This document shows, one piece after another, positions 19,443-26,124 of a stretch of DNA of 59,374 nt. How positions within the stretch are numbered: the stretch's first letter is position 1; every line of letters begins with the position of its first letter. Below the pieces are notes generated by a model, which was not told the origin of the DNA, did not search any database, and worked only from the letters and a program-made list of their open reading frames with translations. Source of the DNA: a virus; the IMG/VR virus record IMGVR_UViG_3300042453_005928, positions 1 through 59,374 of that record, one strand, 5' to 3'. Made by a program: the position numbers and the translations under genes.

Positions 19443-20456
19443 CTAAAAATCCTCTTCGCTAGATCCAAAAACTAGGGTAAACAAATGTATGAAACTATCA
19501 GAACCATTATCATCATTTATCAGCTTACCAATAAAGAAAACATGATGTGATGCTACCTTAATATTTTGAGAATTATTATAGACTCTCCCATAATCAATTA
19601 CGTCAAGTTTTCTAGCCTCATTATCAGTAATTTCAAAAAATTGAGCAATGATATCATTATCTCTTGACGTAGGATCAAAATAAATTGTTTTTGAATCTTT
19701 TTCATATGATTTTAGTTCAAGATTAATGTCTGAAAATGTTAGTGGCTCTATTTGACCCCATGGAGGATAGTTACCGAGAGCATATCCCCTGTTTGATAGA
19801 TCAATCAAATTAGTTTTATCAACTAATTCACCGTTACTAATTTTTCTAATTGGTGGCAACCATCTAAAGTTTATAAGATTTCTTAGTTTTTCATCATTAA
19901 AAAGTGAATCAACTAACGTTGAGTGAGTTGGCAAAACCATTTGAAGATTTTCTGAATTAGGTCTTATTTCAAAATTTACTTCATTTTTGCTAAGAGCGAA
20001 ATCATCATCATCAAAAAGCCTGTCTATTGTTGAAATAACTTGTAACTTTTTAAAGTTATCAACTGAAGAAGTTAGTATTCCTTCAATTTGAGAAGCAAAC
20101 TCAGACCCTGAAATTATTGTTTCTGTGAACGTACCTGAAACATAATTTGTTTCTATTTTTTTTAACTTTCCAGAAAGAAGTTTTTTATTTTGTGAGAATA
20201 CTTCGTTAAATGGAGTTAGCCTGCCAGAATCATCTGCCTCAAATACTATTTGATCATGAGGAACATTATGAGCCTCTAAATATATTTTTTTAGTTGGATC
20301 AACATGTCCCTCTTTTGAATCTGGTTCATAAACAACATGAGAATCGGTAAAAGTTGCATAGTTAATACTAAAGGTTCCTTCAGCTAGTTGCCTTTTTCCT
20401 TCATAGGTTATGATGGCATCAATGACCCTAGATTTATTATCAAGAATTCCACTCAT
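19443..20456 (-). CDS. Virion protein, first gene of the minus-strand tail block
   Basis: About 337 aa. I use ATG 20456 (MSGILDNKSRV) rather than an upstream alternative start at 20471, because the protein then begins at the conserved-looking module. RVIDAIITYEGKRQLAEGTF and the following FSINYATFTDSHVVY parallel the N-terminus of the 235-aa protein (NNIILDAVLTDYGRQALARN). The remainder is acidic and beta-rich. It is the promoter-proximal gene of the block running to 6204, with 49 bp between it and phoH. Role: structural, otherwise unknown. Confidence 0.75.
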   Translation of the reverse strand: MSGILDNKSRVIDAIITYEGKRQLAEGTFSINYATFTDSHVVYEPDSKEGHVDPTKKIYLEAHNVPHDQIVFEADDSGRLTPFNEVFSQNKKLLSGKLKKIETNYVSGTFTETIISGSEFASQIEGILTSSVDNFKKLQVISTIDRLFDDDDFALSKNEVNFEIRPNSENLQMVLPTHSTLVDSLFNDEKLRNLINFRWLPPIRKISNGELVDKTNLIDLSNRGYALGNYPPWGQIEPLTFSDINLELKSYEKDSKTIYFDPTSRDNDIIAQFFEITDNEARKLDVIDYGRVYNNSQNIKVASHHVFFIGKLINDDNGSDSFIHLFTLVFGSSEEDF

Positions 20457-20505
20457 GGTTTTCCAATACAAATATTCATGATTTTATAAAACTAGCCCAA
20501 GATTA
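20457..20505 (-). promoter_or_regulatory. Possible promoter of the minus-strand tail block
   Basis: A 49-bp gap between the phoH stop and the first tail gene. It contains TTTTATAAAA (20482-20491), similar to but not identical with the T4 late box TATAAATA, about 25 bp before ATG 20456. This is the only gap upstream of the otherwise nearly continuous 20456-10821 block. Promoter activity is inferred from position and AT content only. Confidence 0.3.
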
Positions 20506-21900
20506 TCACAGAATCTTAGAAGCCAACGTTGCCAATTCGCTTCTTTCACCCTTAAGGAGACTTACATGCCCAGCAATTGGATAATCCTTGAATTTTTCTA
20601 TTGCATAGGTAAGACCATTAGTGAAAACATCGACATGAACGTTGTCAATTTGTTCAATGTCACCTGTGAGTACAATCTTCGTTCCATCACCAACACGAGT
20701 AATGATTGTCTTTAGTTCGTGCATTGAAAGGTTTTGTGCCTCGTCAATGATGATGTAGGCATTTGGAATCGAACGACCACGGATAAACGTGATTGCCTCA
20801 ATTTCAATGAGACCTTTTTCCTGAAGAAGGGAAAGGTAATATTCATCATTTGATTTTGGTTTTCCATTGGCGTCAACACCATTTGGAACTTTACGACGAT
20901 TGCCTTTTTTACCACTCATTAAGAAATTCATGTTATCACGGATAGGTGCAATCCATGGTTCCATCTTTTCCTCGAGGGTGCCTGGAAGGAATCCAATATC
21001 TTTACCTACAGGTTGAACTGGACGTGTCACGATAAGTTTGTCGTACTTTGGTTGGCTACCTAAGCCTTTGAGCTGTTCCAAGGCGGCAGCAATTGCAAGA
21101 AGAGTCTTACCCGTACCTGATGGTCCAGTCAATGTAAGAAGCTTGATGCTGTCGTCAAACAAGAGGTCATAAGAGAAAGTCTGCTCCTTGTTTCGAGGCT
21201 TTAGACCAAAAGCCGACTCTATCTTAGCAATAGGAACAAATGGCTTCTCAGGATGTAAACATTTTGCAAGCGCAGACTTTAATGTTTTACCGTCAGGTCC
21301 TACAGCCTTCAACACGATGATCTGATTTGGATAAAGCTTTTTGTCTCCAAGGAATTGGTCTGATACCCATAGACTTTCTTCCCTGTAGAAAGTATCCACA
21401 TAGTCCTCTGGTACTTCAATAACTTCAACTCCACGATAGAACTGCTCTTCATTTGCAGTTACCCTCATTTTGAGGTAATCTTCACATTTTATTCCAAGTG
21501 AATCGCACTTTATTCTTACGTTAATGTCCTTAGACACAAGAATACAATGCTCAATCTTTTCCTTGAGTTGAAGCATCAAAGCAATAATCATATTGTCTGT
21601 CTTTGACGCCTGTAGCTCTTGTGGTAAAAGCTTTACTGCATCAGCACCAACAGAAACAATTCTAAGTGTTCCTCCATTTGATAAACCTACACCATCTGTG
21701 AGGCTTCCTTTATCTCTAAGATCGTCAAGAGATCTTGATATTTGACGAGCACCTTTTCCAACTTCATCTAATCTACTCTTATGTCGATCTAACTCTTCCA
21801 AGACTGCCATTGGAATTATCAAGTCATTATCTTCAAAAGAAAAAATTGAATTTGAATCACTAAGCAAAACGTTTGTATCTAAGACGTATGTTTTTTTCAT
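20506..21900 (-). CDS. phoH: PIN-PhoH fusion protein (PhoH2 type)
   Basis: 464 aa from ATG 21900 (MKKTYVLDTNVLL). An upstream extension is open but adds a Lys/Ile/Cys-rich leader without family character. Residues 1-150 are a PIN ribonuclease domain: YVLDTNVLL with Asp8, LEELDRHK, and CILVSKDINVRIK. Residues about 235-464 are the PhoH ATPase: Walker A GPSGTGKT (259-266) and Walker B AYIIIDEAQN (about 381-390), followed by TGDIEQIDN. In bacteria PhoH2/YlaK-type fusions are reported as RNA helicase-RNases. PhoH genes are common in marine phages but usually lack the PIN part. The role during infection is unproven. Confidence 0.92.
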   Translation of the reverse strand: MKKTYVLDTNVLLSDSNSIFSFEDNDLIIPMAVLEELDRHKSRLDEVGKGARQISRSLDDLRDKGSLTDGVGLSNGGTLRIVSVGADAVKLLPQELQASKTDNMIIALMLQLKEKIEHCILVSKDINVRIKCDSLGIKCEDYLKMRVTANEEQFYRGVEVIEVPEDYVDTFYREESLWVSDQFLGDKKLYPNQIIVLKAVGPDGKTLKSALAKCLHPEKPFVPIAKIESAFGLKPRNKEQTFSYDLLFDDSIKLLTLTGPSGTGKTLLAIAAALEQLKGLGSQPKYDKLIVTRPVQPVGKDIGFLPGTLEEKMEPWIAPIRDNMNFLMSGKKGNRRKVPNGVDANGKPKSNDEYYLSLLQEKGLIEIEAITFIRGRSIPNAYIIIDEAQNLSMHELKTIITRVGDGTKIVLTGDIEQIDNVHVDVFTNGLTYAIEKFKDYPIAGHVSLLKGERSELATLASKIL

Positions 21901-21971
21901 GTAATCATTGCAAATTATAATACAGATCTTTAAACAATTGATCTTTGATTTTATAGTTTTTCTTTGAAACA
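21901..21971. promoter_or_regulatory. Divergent intergenic region between phoH and the sigma-region-4 gene
   Basis: 71 bp of AT-rich DNA separating two divergent starts. Toward phoH the minus strand carries TATTATAAT about 15-25 bp before ATG 21900, close to a sigma-70 -10 box, without a convincing -35. Toward the small plus-strand gene there is TTTTATAGT. At least one promoter in each direction is expected from the gene order; exact sites are uncertain. Confidence 0.35.
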
Positions 21972-22229
21972 ATGAAAAAGAAAAATCTAAACATAATACA
22001 AGACAACTCTTGTTTTACACTTCATGAAAAGCACAACATCAATTGTCAAAAAAAAGATTGCAAAAATTGGATTAAACACGCTGATAGCAAAAATTGTGTG
22101 ATAATTGCTTCAAAGGCAGGTCCTAAAACGCTTCAGGAAATAGGTAAAATCTATAACCTCACGCGAATGAGAATCTGCCAAATTGAAAAAAATATTTATG
22201 AAAAAATTAAAATTCTAATTCAAACTTGA
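21972..22229 (+). CDS. Small sigma-70 region 4-like HTH protein with Cys cluster
   Basis: 85 aa. The C-terminal half, GPKTLQEIGKIYNLTRMRIC followed by QIEKNIYEKIK, closely follows the sigma-70 region 4 pattern (TLEEIG...SRERIRQIE), which binds -35 elements. The N-terminal half has C14, C25, C30 and C42 with a CKNW context, suggesting a metal site. I recall small bacterial proteins of this same architecture but cannot name one. There is no region 2, so it cannot be a full sigma factor. It may act as a DNA-binding transcription regulator. It is an isolated plus-strand gene among minus-strand ones, its 3' end overlapping the convergent 22220-22528 gene by 10 bp. Confidence 0.8.
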   Translation: MKKKNLNIIQDNSCFTLHEKHNINCQKKDCKNWIKHADSKNCVIIASKAGPKTLQEIGKIYNLTRMRICQIEKNIYEKIKILIQT

Positions 22230-22528
22230 TCATTTACTTTTTTACTCTTCTTTTCTTTTACTTTTTTTACAGTTTTTTTATTTGAATCTATTGAATAAAA
22301 TTTTTGATCTTCTACTTTTTCTTGAGTTGTAATCTCAATTTGTTCATCTTTAATTTGTACATCTGAAGTTGATTCTTCTACTTTTTCAAGTTGTAAATCT
22401 TCTTCTTTTTGTAAAACTTTTTGTTTTACTTTAAGCTTACCATTTTTATCTAATTCTGAATAAGCAACCGTAGGATCAAGACCTTTATCTAGGATCTCTG
22501 CAACAAGCAGTCTTTTGAACCTGCGCAT
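22220..22528 (-). CDS. Small Lys/Glu-rich protein of unknown function
   Basis: 102 aa from ATG 22528. The motif AAGGAGG sits just upstream, inside the last codons of the preceding histone-like gene, and that gene's TGA (22530-22528) overlaps the start, so the pair is coupled. The first 45 residues (MRRFKRLLVAEILDKGLDPT) could fold. The rest is a charged, low-complexity tail rich in Lys, Glu and Gln, ending KKVKEKKSKKVNDQV. Not recognised. Coupling to an Hc1-like gene suggests, but does not prove, a nucleoid-related role. Confidence 0.6.
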   Translation of the reverse strand: MRRFKRLLVAEILDKGLDPTVAYSELDKNGKLKVKQKVLQKEEDLQLEKVEESTSDVQIKDEQIEITTQEKVEDQKFYSIDSNKKTVKKVKEKKSKKVNDQV

Positions 22529-22734
22529 CACTCCTCCTTTTTTTCTTTTTCTGCATCCTTGTCTGTTTCAAGCATTAGCTTTACTAATTCTTTTGACTTA
22601 GTTTGTAGCTGTCTTAGTCCTTTTCTTGAACGAACTCCAGCTGCTGAGTTTCCTTTTGCATTTTTATGCACATCTAATTCTAAAGTTTCAACTAAACTCT
22701 TTAGTTCATTCCACTTTTCTAATACGTTGCTCAT
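22528..22734 (-). CDS. Histone H1/Hc1-like DNA-binding protein
   Basis: 68 aa. The core KNAKGNSAAGVRSRKGLRQL, followed by QTKSKELVKLML, matches the pattern I know from Hc1/histone-H1-like proteins of Chlamydiae and Bacteroidetes (KGNKAAGTRVRKGMQELK). The protein is helical and basic in the middle, with an acidic/basic KEKKEE tail. Expected activity: nonspecific DNA binding or compaction, either of phage DNA or the host nucleoid. Start ATG 22734 is preceded by CGGAGAAAAA, a good ribosome site. Its stop overlaps the start of the next gene. Confidence 0.75.
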   Translation of the reverse strand: MSNVLEKWNELKSLVETLELDVHKNAKGNSAAGVRSRKGLRQLQTKSKELVKLMLETDKDAEKEKKEE

Positions 22735-22800
22735 TTTTTCTCCGTTATATATCGTTGCAAATAAAATATATGTCCAAAATTAGAAGTGTAAATATGTAAC
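22735..22800 (-). promoter_or_regulatory. Leader of the Hc1-like gene
   Basis: 66 bp between the helicase stop and the Hc1-like start. On the minus strand it reads GATATATAACGGAGAAAAA just before ATG 22734, combining an AT box with a strong Shine-Dalgarno. A second AT-rich tract (CATATATTTTATTTG) lies some 20 bp further upstream and is a possible -10. Promoter placement is tentative. Confidence 0.35.
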
Positions 22801-24450
22801 CTACACTATGATTGCGTTAAATTCTTTTGGAAACATGTGTTTGTTATTCTTATAAAATCTTTCCCAATCAGAATCTATAATATATGACACTGCAAAATCT
22901 TTTTCATTTCTAATTGATCTTCCAAGTGATTGAATCACTGATTTTGCTGTCATATATGGATACCACTTTTCATTTCTTTCCATTCTTTTTTTGACCACTA
23001 AATCTCCAAGGTAAGGAAATGGAACTTTACAAACTACTTGAAATCTGCTCAAATCATCTTTTAGGTCTACACCTTCCATCATTGATGGACTCAACAATAC
23101 AGTTGGTTCTGTACTGTTTATGTGTAGTTTTAATACTTCGTCTCTATTACTGGAGTCGTGCAACATGAGACGGGGTGATCCAACACTTTCTTGTATATAT
23201 TTTGCAATCCTGTAATTGACGCAGTGAATTATACCTTTTTCATTAGAATGTTTTTCTAGAAGCATTCTAATGACTTCTGCTGACTTTGGTAGAGTCGAAT
23301 CAATTGAAGACTTTGACATAGATCCAACAGGCAAATAATGAATTGGTCTATTTTCAATAGGGAACGGAGATTGTATTGCTAGATATGCAATATCGTCAAC
23401 ATTCAATCCTAAAGAAGAACAAAAAATATCTTTGTCAACAATTGTTGCTGACATTATTAAAACACGGCCACCTAATTTGAAAAAAGTATCATAGCTATAG
23501 AGTGAAACATCAATTGGTTTAAACTCGTATTTTTTTCCCGCTTTCTTATTATCATAAGGCGGAATTGCCACATTCATTGTCCAATTTTCTTGCTTATAAA
23601 CTTCAATGAAACGATCAACTTTACAAATGTGTTTGTCTAAAATTTCATATTGTTTAGATTGTACACCGTAACCATGGATATCATTACTTAATTTTGCAAG
23701 TGACTTTTCTAGCGAAGAAAGATGCTTTTGTAATGATTTCAAATAAGTTGTTTTTACCCAATCAAAGATTGCTGACTGTGATTCGTTCTTTGGCGGTTTG
23801 CATTTGATAATATCCTTAGCAAACTTTTCAGAAAAAGTGACTTCAATGAATTTACCCAATTCTGATTCAGTATTGTGAGCTTCATCAACAATTAATAAAC
23901 CTCTTGGTTCTAGCTTCCCTGCGTACATTGATTCTGCAAGAATATACGGAAAGTTAGTAACCGAAATTGGGGAGTCTATGAATTCTTGTTTTTCAATCGA
24001 ATATGGACAACTTGATTTGCAATGTTTTTGAAATTCACTTCCCGATAGTTGTTTAGTCAGCTTTGAAAGTATTCTTTTTGATTCTGCACATGACTGATCA
24101 CTATAAAAAGAACACTGGTAATTATTGGAAGATTTTATTGACCTGACAAGACCTTTACCAGATTGTGGACCAAAGTCTCTTAAATATTGCTCCTGAAGTA
24201 TCTTTTGTGTAGTAACAATATATGCACCCGTAAGTTTGTCACCTTCTTTGTTGTATAAGGTCTTACCATGTGCCTCAAGATATCTAGCGATGGTAACCCC
24301 TATTGCTGACTTACCAACGCCAGTACCAAGTTCCAATATTACTTGATTTTTTCCAGACTCATAAGCATCGATAGCAAACTCAATTGCTTCTCTTTGTTCC
24401 TTCCTGATCTTCTGAAAAGGAAAGTATGAATCATAGGGATACTTAGGCAT
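22801..24450 (-). CDS. DinG/XPD-type superfamily 2 helicase with Fe-S cysteines
   Basis: 549 aa. Walker A is GTGVGKS (42-48), the DEAH box is VDEAH (188-192), and conserved C-terminal helicase motifs include MEGVDLK and QSLGRSIRN. Four cysteines, C113, C121, C144 and C148, lie between motifs Ia and II exactly where XPD and DinG hold a 4Fe-4S cluster. Such enzymes unwind DNA or DNA-RNA hybrids 5' to 3'. T4 Dda and UvsW are from other families, so this is an added helicase. It lies between ClpP and the Hc1-like gene, 66 bp upstream of the latter. Confidence in the family is high; the exact subfamily is uncertain. Confidence 0.9.
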   Translation of the reverse strand: MPKYPYDSYFPFQKIRKEQREAIEFAIDAYESGKNQVILELGTGVGKSAIGVTIARYLEAHGKTLYNKEGDKLTGAYIVTTQKILQEQYLRDFGPQSGKGLVRSIKSSNNYQCSFYSDQSCAESKRILSKLTKQLSGSEFQKHCKSSCPYSIEKQEFIDSPISVTNFPYILAESMYAGKLEPRGLLIVDEAHNTESELGKFIEVTFSEKFAKDIIKCKPPKNESQSAIFDWVKTTYLKSLQKHLSSLEKSLAKLSNDIHGYGVQSKQYEILDKHICKVDRFIEVYKQENWTMNVAIPPYDNKKAGKKYEFKPIDVSLYSYDTFFKLGGRVLIMSATIVDKDIFCSSLGLNVDDIAYLAIQSPFPIENRPIHYLPVGSMSKSSIDSTLPKSAEVIRMLLEKHSNEKGIIHCVNYRIAKYIQESVGSPRLMLHDSSNRDEVLKLHINSTEPTVLLSPSMMEGVDLKDDLSRFQVVCKVPFPYLGDLVVKKRMERNEKWYPYMTAKSVIQSLGRSIRNEKDFAVSYIIDSDWERFYKNNKHMFPKEFNAIIV

Positions 24451-24487
24451 CCTATAATAATAAAAAATCTTGTGTTACATTTTCACT

Positions 24488-25084
24488 TTATTTTGTGTCG
24501 CCGATTATCTTGTCAACAATTCCCATTTCAATCGCTTGTTCTGGTGTCAAAAAGAAGTCATGACCCGCCTTCATCAATTTATCGATATTTTCTTTTGTGA
24601 GTTTTGTCTCAGACATTAATGCTGAAACCATGAGCTCCTGAAGCCTTTCAAACTCTTTCATTTCATTCATCGCTTCAAAAACATTACCAATTAATCCACC
24701 TGAAATTGGGTGAATCATAATCCTTGCAGACTTACCAATCATTCTTTTGCCCTTAACACCTGATGCAAGGAGGAGAACACCGGCTGACATGACCTTACCT
24801 AAGGCAATTGTATGAACTGGGCATGGTAAGAATTTAATCGTGTCATATAGTGAAAACATTTCATCTACAGAACCACCATACGTCGAAATAACAAGATGAA
24901 TTGGTCTGTGATTTTGATTTGCTAAATGTAATAATTGAACAATCACATTTGATATTGAAAGTTCATTAACTTCACCGTGAAGAACAACAAGTCTATCATC
25001 TGTTCCAGAGATGTTAGAGGCAAAATAAATTTCTTCACCACTATTTGTTCTAGTCCTATTTTTATAATTTACCGGGCGTCCCAT
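24488..25084 (-). CDS. clpP: ClpP-family serine protease
   Basis: 198 aa, normal ClpP length. The catalytic triad can be seen: Ser100 in GKVMSAGVLLLASG, His125 in RIMIHPISGG, and Asp176 in HDFFLTPEQA. The oxyanion segment STYGGSVDEMF (67-77) is present. ClpP needs an AAA+ partner (ClpX/ClpA/ClpC); none is in this window, so it would use a host ATPase or work alone. In some phages ClpP-like proteases act in head maturation, but no capsid gene is nearby, so a takeover or proteolysis role is as likely. A strong GGAGG precedes the start, and the ATG overlaps the previous gene's stop by one base. Confidence 0.92.
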   Translation of the reverse strand: MGRPVNYKNRTRTNSGEEIYFASNISGTDDRLVVLHGEVNELSISNVIVQLLHLANQNHRPIHLVISTYGGSVDEMFSLYDTIKFLPCPVHTIALGKVMSAGVLLLASGVKGKRMIGKSARIMIHPISGGLIGNVFEAMNEMKEFERLQELMVSALMSETKLTKENIDKLMKAGHDFFLTPEQAIEMGIVDKIIGDTK

Positions 25085-25320
25085 CAGGTACCTCCTTCAT
25101 ATATTCCAGTGATTGTTAGATTTGGAACAATTTCTTTTATAAAGTTTGAAACGACTTGCGCGTTTTCAACATTTTCTAGCTCAAGACTAAGGTAATACAT
25201 TAACAAATACTTTTGTCTTTCAGAGATACCAAAATTTATTATTTCACTAACAATTTTTCTAACTATGTTATTTTCTTCAGCTAGTTTGTCAGCATTTGTT
25301 TGACCATATAATTCACTCAT
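25084..25320 (-). CDS. Small helical protein, unknown
   Basis: 78 aa, predicted mostly alpha-helical (DKLAEENNIVRKIVSEIINF, and YLLMYYLSLELENVENAQVV). The C-terminus ITGIYEGGT is Gly-rich because its codons also serve as the ribosome site for ClpP. Start ATG 25320 overlaps the upstream stop as ATGA, and its own stop overlaps the ClpP start. It is thus the middle of a coupled trio with the 156-aa protein and ClpP, and might act with ClpP as an adaptor; that is a guess from position only. Confidence 0.65.
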   Translation of the reverse strand: MSELYGQTNADKLAEENNIVRKIVSEIINFGISERQKYLLMYYLSLELENVENAQVVSNFIKEIVPNLTITGIYEGGT

Positions 25321-25787
25321 TGTAGTATTCCTATTGACCTAGTAAATGATTCAACCTTACAAAGTGATTCACTTAAAATTCTAATATATTTACCGTGTAT
25401 TTCATCACCCTCGGTTTCTGTTGTAAGAACAACAAACTCACCCCATTTTTTATTTTCAACTATAAATTGTACTGCCTCCCAAGTAGCTATGTCTGCCGAA
25501 TTAACTTCTAGTATGTTAGAAAAATTTACATGAAGTGAAGGTTTTATATCTTCAACTTTTATAATTGAATTCATACTTTCTTTTGTCTGTATTATTTCAG
25601 AATTACAAACATCAATAATTTTATGAACTAATCCACAGTTGTTACATTGAGAATATTTTGTAATGACAGACTCATCATCATTTATGATAGAAAAAACAAT
25701 AAATTGATGTACTGGAGGTTTTTCCAATTTTTTAAATTGAGGTAAAACACACCTGCACTTTATCAGATGTTTTTGTCCTCTAGGCAT
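25317..25787 (-). CDS. Putative zinc-binding protein, unknown
   Basis: 156 aa. KCRC near residues 10-13 and CNNCG near 48-52, with another Cys at about 61, could form a zinc ribbon. The C-terminal half is a mixed alpha/beta segment (TWEAVQFIVENKKWGEFVVL). Not recognised. It is translationally coupled (ATGA) to the 78-aa protein, then ClpP, and follows the 90-aa gene by 1 bp, so all four are probably one transcript. Confidence 0.7.
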   Translation of the reverse strand: MPRGQKHLIKCRCVLPQFKKLEKPPVHQFIVFSIINDDESVITKYSQCNNCGLVHKIIDVCNSEIIQTKESMNSIIKVEDIKPSLHVNFSNILEVNSADIATWEAVQFIVENKKWGEFVVLTTETEGDEIHGKYIRILSESLCKVESFTRSIGILQ

Positions 25788-25788
25788 A

Positions 25789-26061
25789 TTATCTTCTATT
25801 TACAGGTAGATTACTACGTTCATGTGTGCGTACTTCTTCTAGAACGTTGTTAACAGATTTTTGAAATGTTGGCAATCCTTTTTGAAAACCTTGAGAGACT
25901 GAAGATTCCAAAATAGAAACAATTGTTTTTAACTGTAACTCATTTAGTTGAGGTGTAAGTTTACCCTCTTTGTTTAATGCAGCAAGGTTGTTTGCAACTA
26001 CGTCTTTAGAATAACTTAGTAAATTAAGTGCTTCTTTTGAAATTTTATCTACTTGATTCAT
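25789..26061 (-). CDS. Small helical protein, unknown
   Basis: 90 aa, wholly helical in appearance (ISKEALNLLSYSKDVVANNL, LQLKTIVSILESSVSQGFQK), basic C-terminus NLPVNRR. No known family. Start ATG 26061 is preceded by GGTGAAAA. It is the first gene of a minus-strand group (this gene, the zinc protein, the 78-aa protein, ClpP) and is divergent from the 457-aa plus-strand gene. Confidence 0.65.
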   Translation of the reverse strand: MNQVDKISKEALNLLSYSKDVVANNLAALNKEGKLTPQLNELQLKTIVSILESSVSQGFQKGLPTFQKSVNNVLEEVRTHERSNLPVNRR

Positions 26062-26124
26062 TTTTCACCATCATATATAAGAATACAATATTTATTGGGG
26101 TTGGTAAACCAGGAAACCTATACT
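26062..26124. promoter_or_regulatory. Divergent intergenic region at 26.1 kb
   Basis: 63 bp between divergent starts, containing CATATATAA (26072-26080) and AATATTTATTG. The AT box is nearly symmetrical and could serve the plus gene (about 45 bp before ATG 26125). For the minus gene it lies only about 10-20 bp before ATG 26061, which is close. The plus gene has AGGAAA (26111-26116) as a ribosome site. Confidence 0.35.

Noticed and set aside
20712-20915. A minus-strand frame within phoH in another phase
   Set aside because: Overlaps the PhoH ATPase domain out of frame; low-quality composition.
24488-25084. ClpP-like gene as the prohead protease of this phage
   Set aside because: No capsid, portal or scaffold gene is adjacent; the motif set is that of ordinary ClpP, so no such role is claimed.
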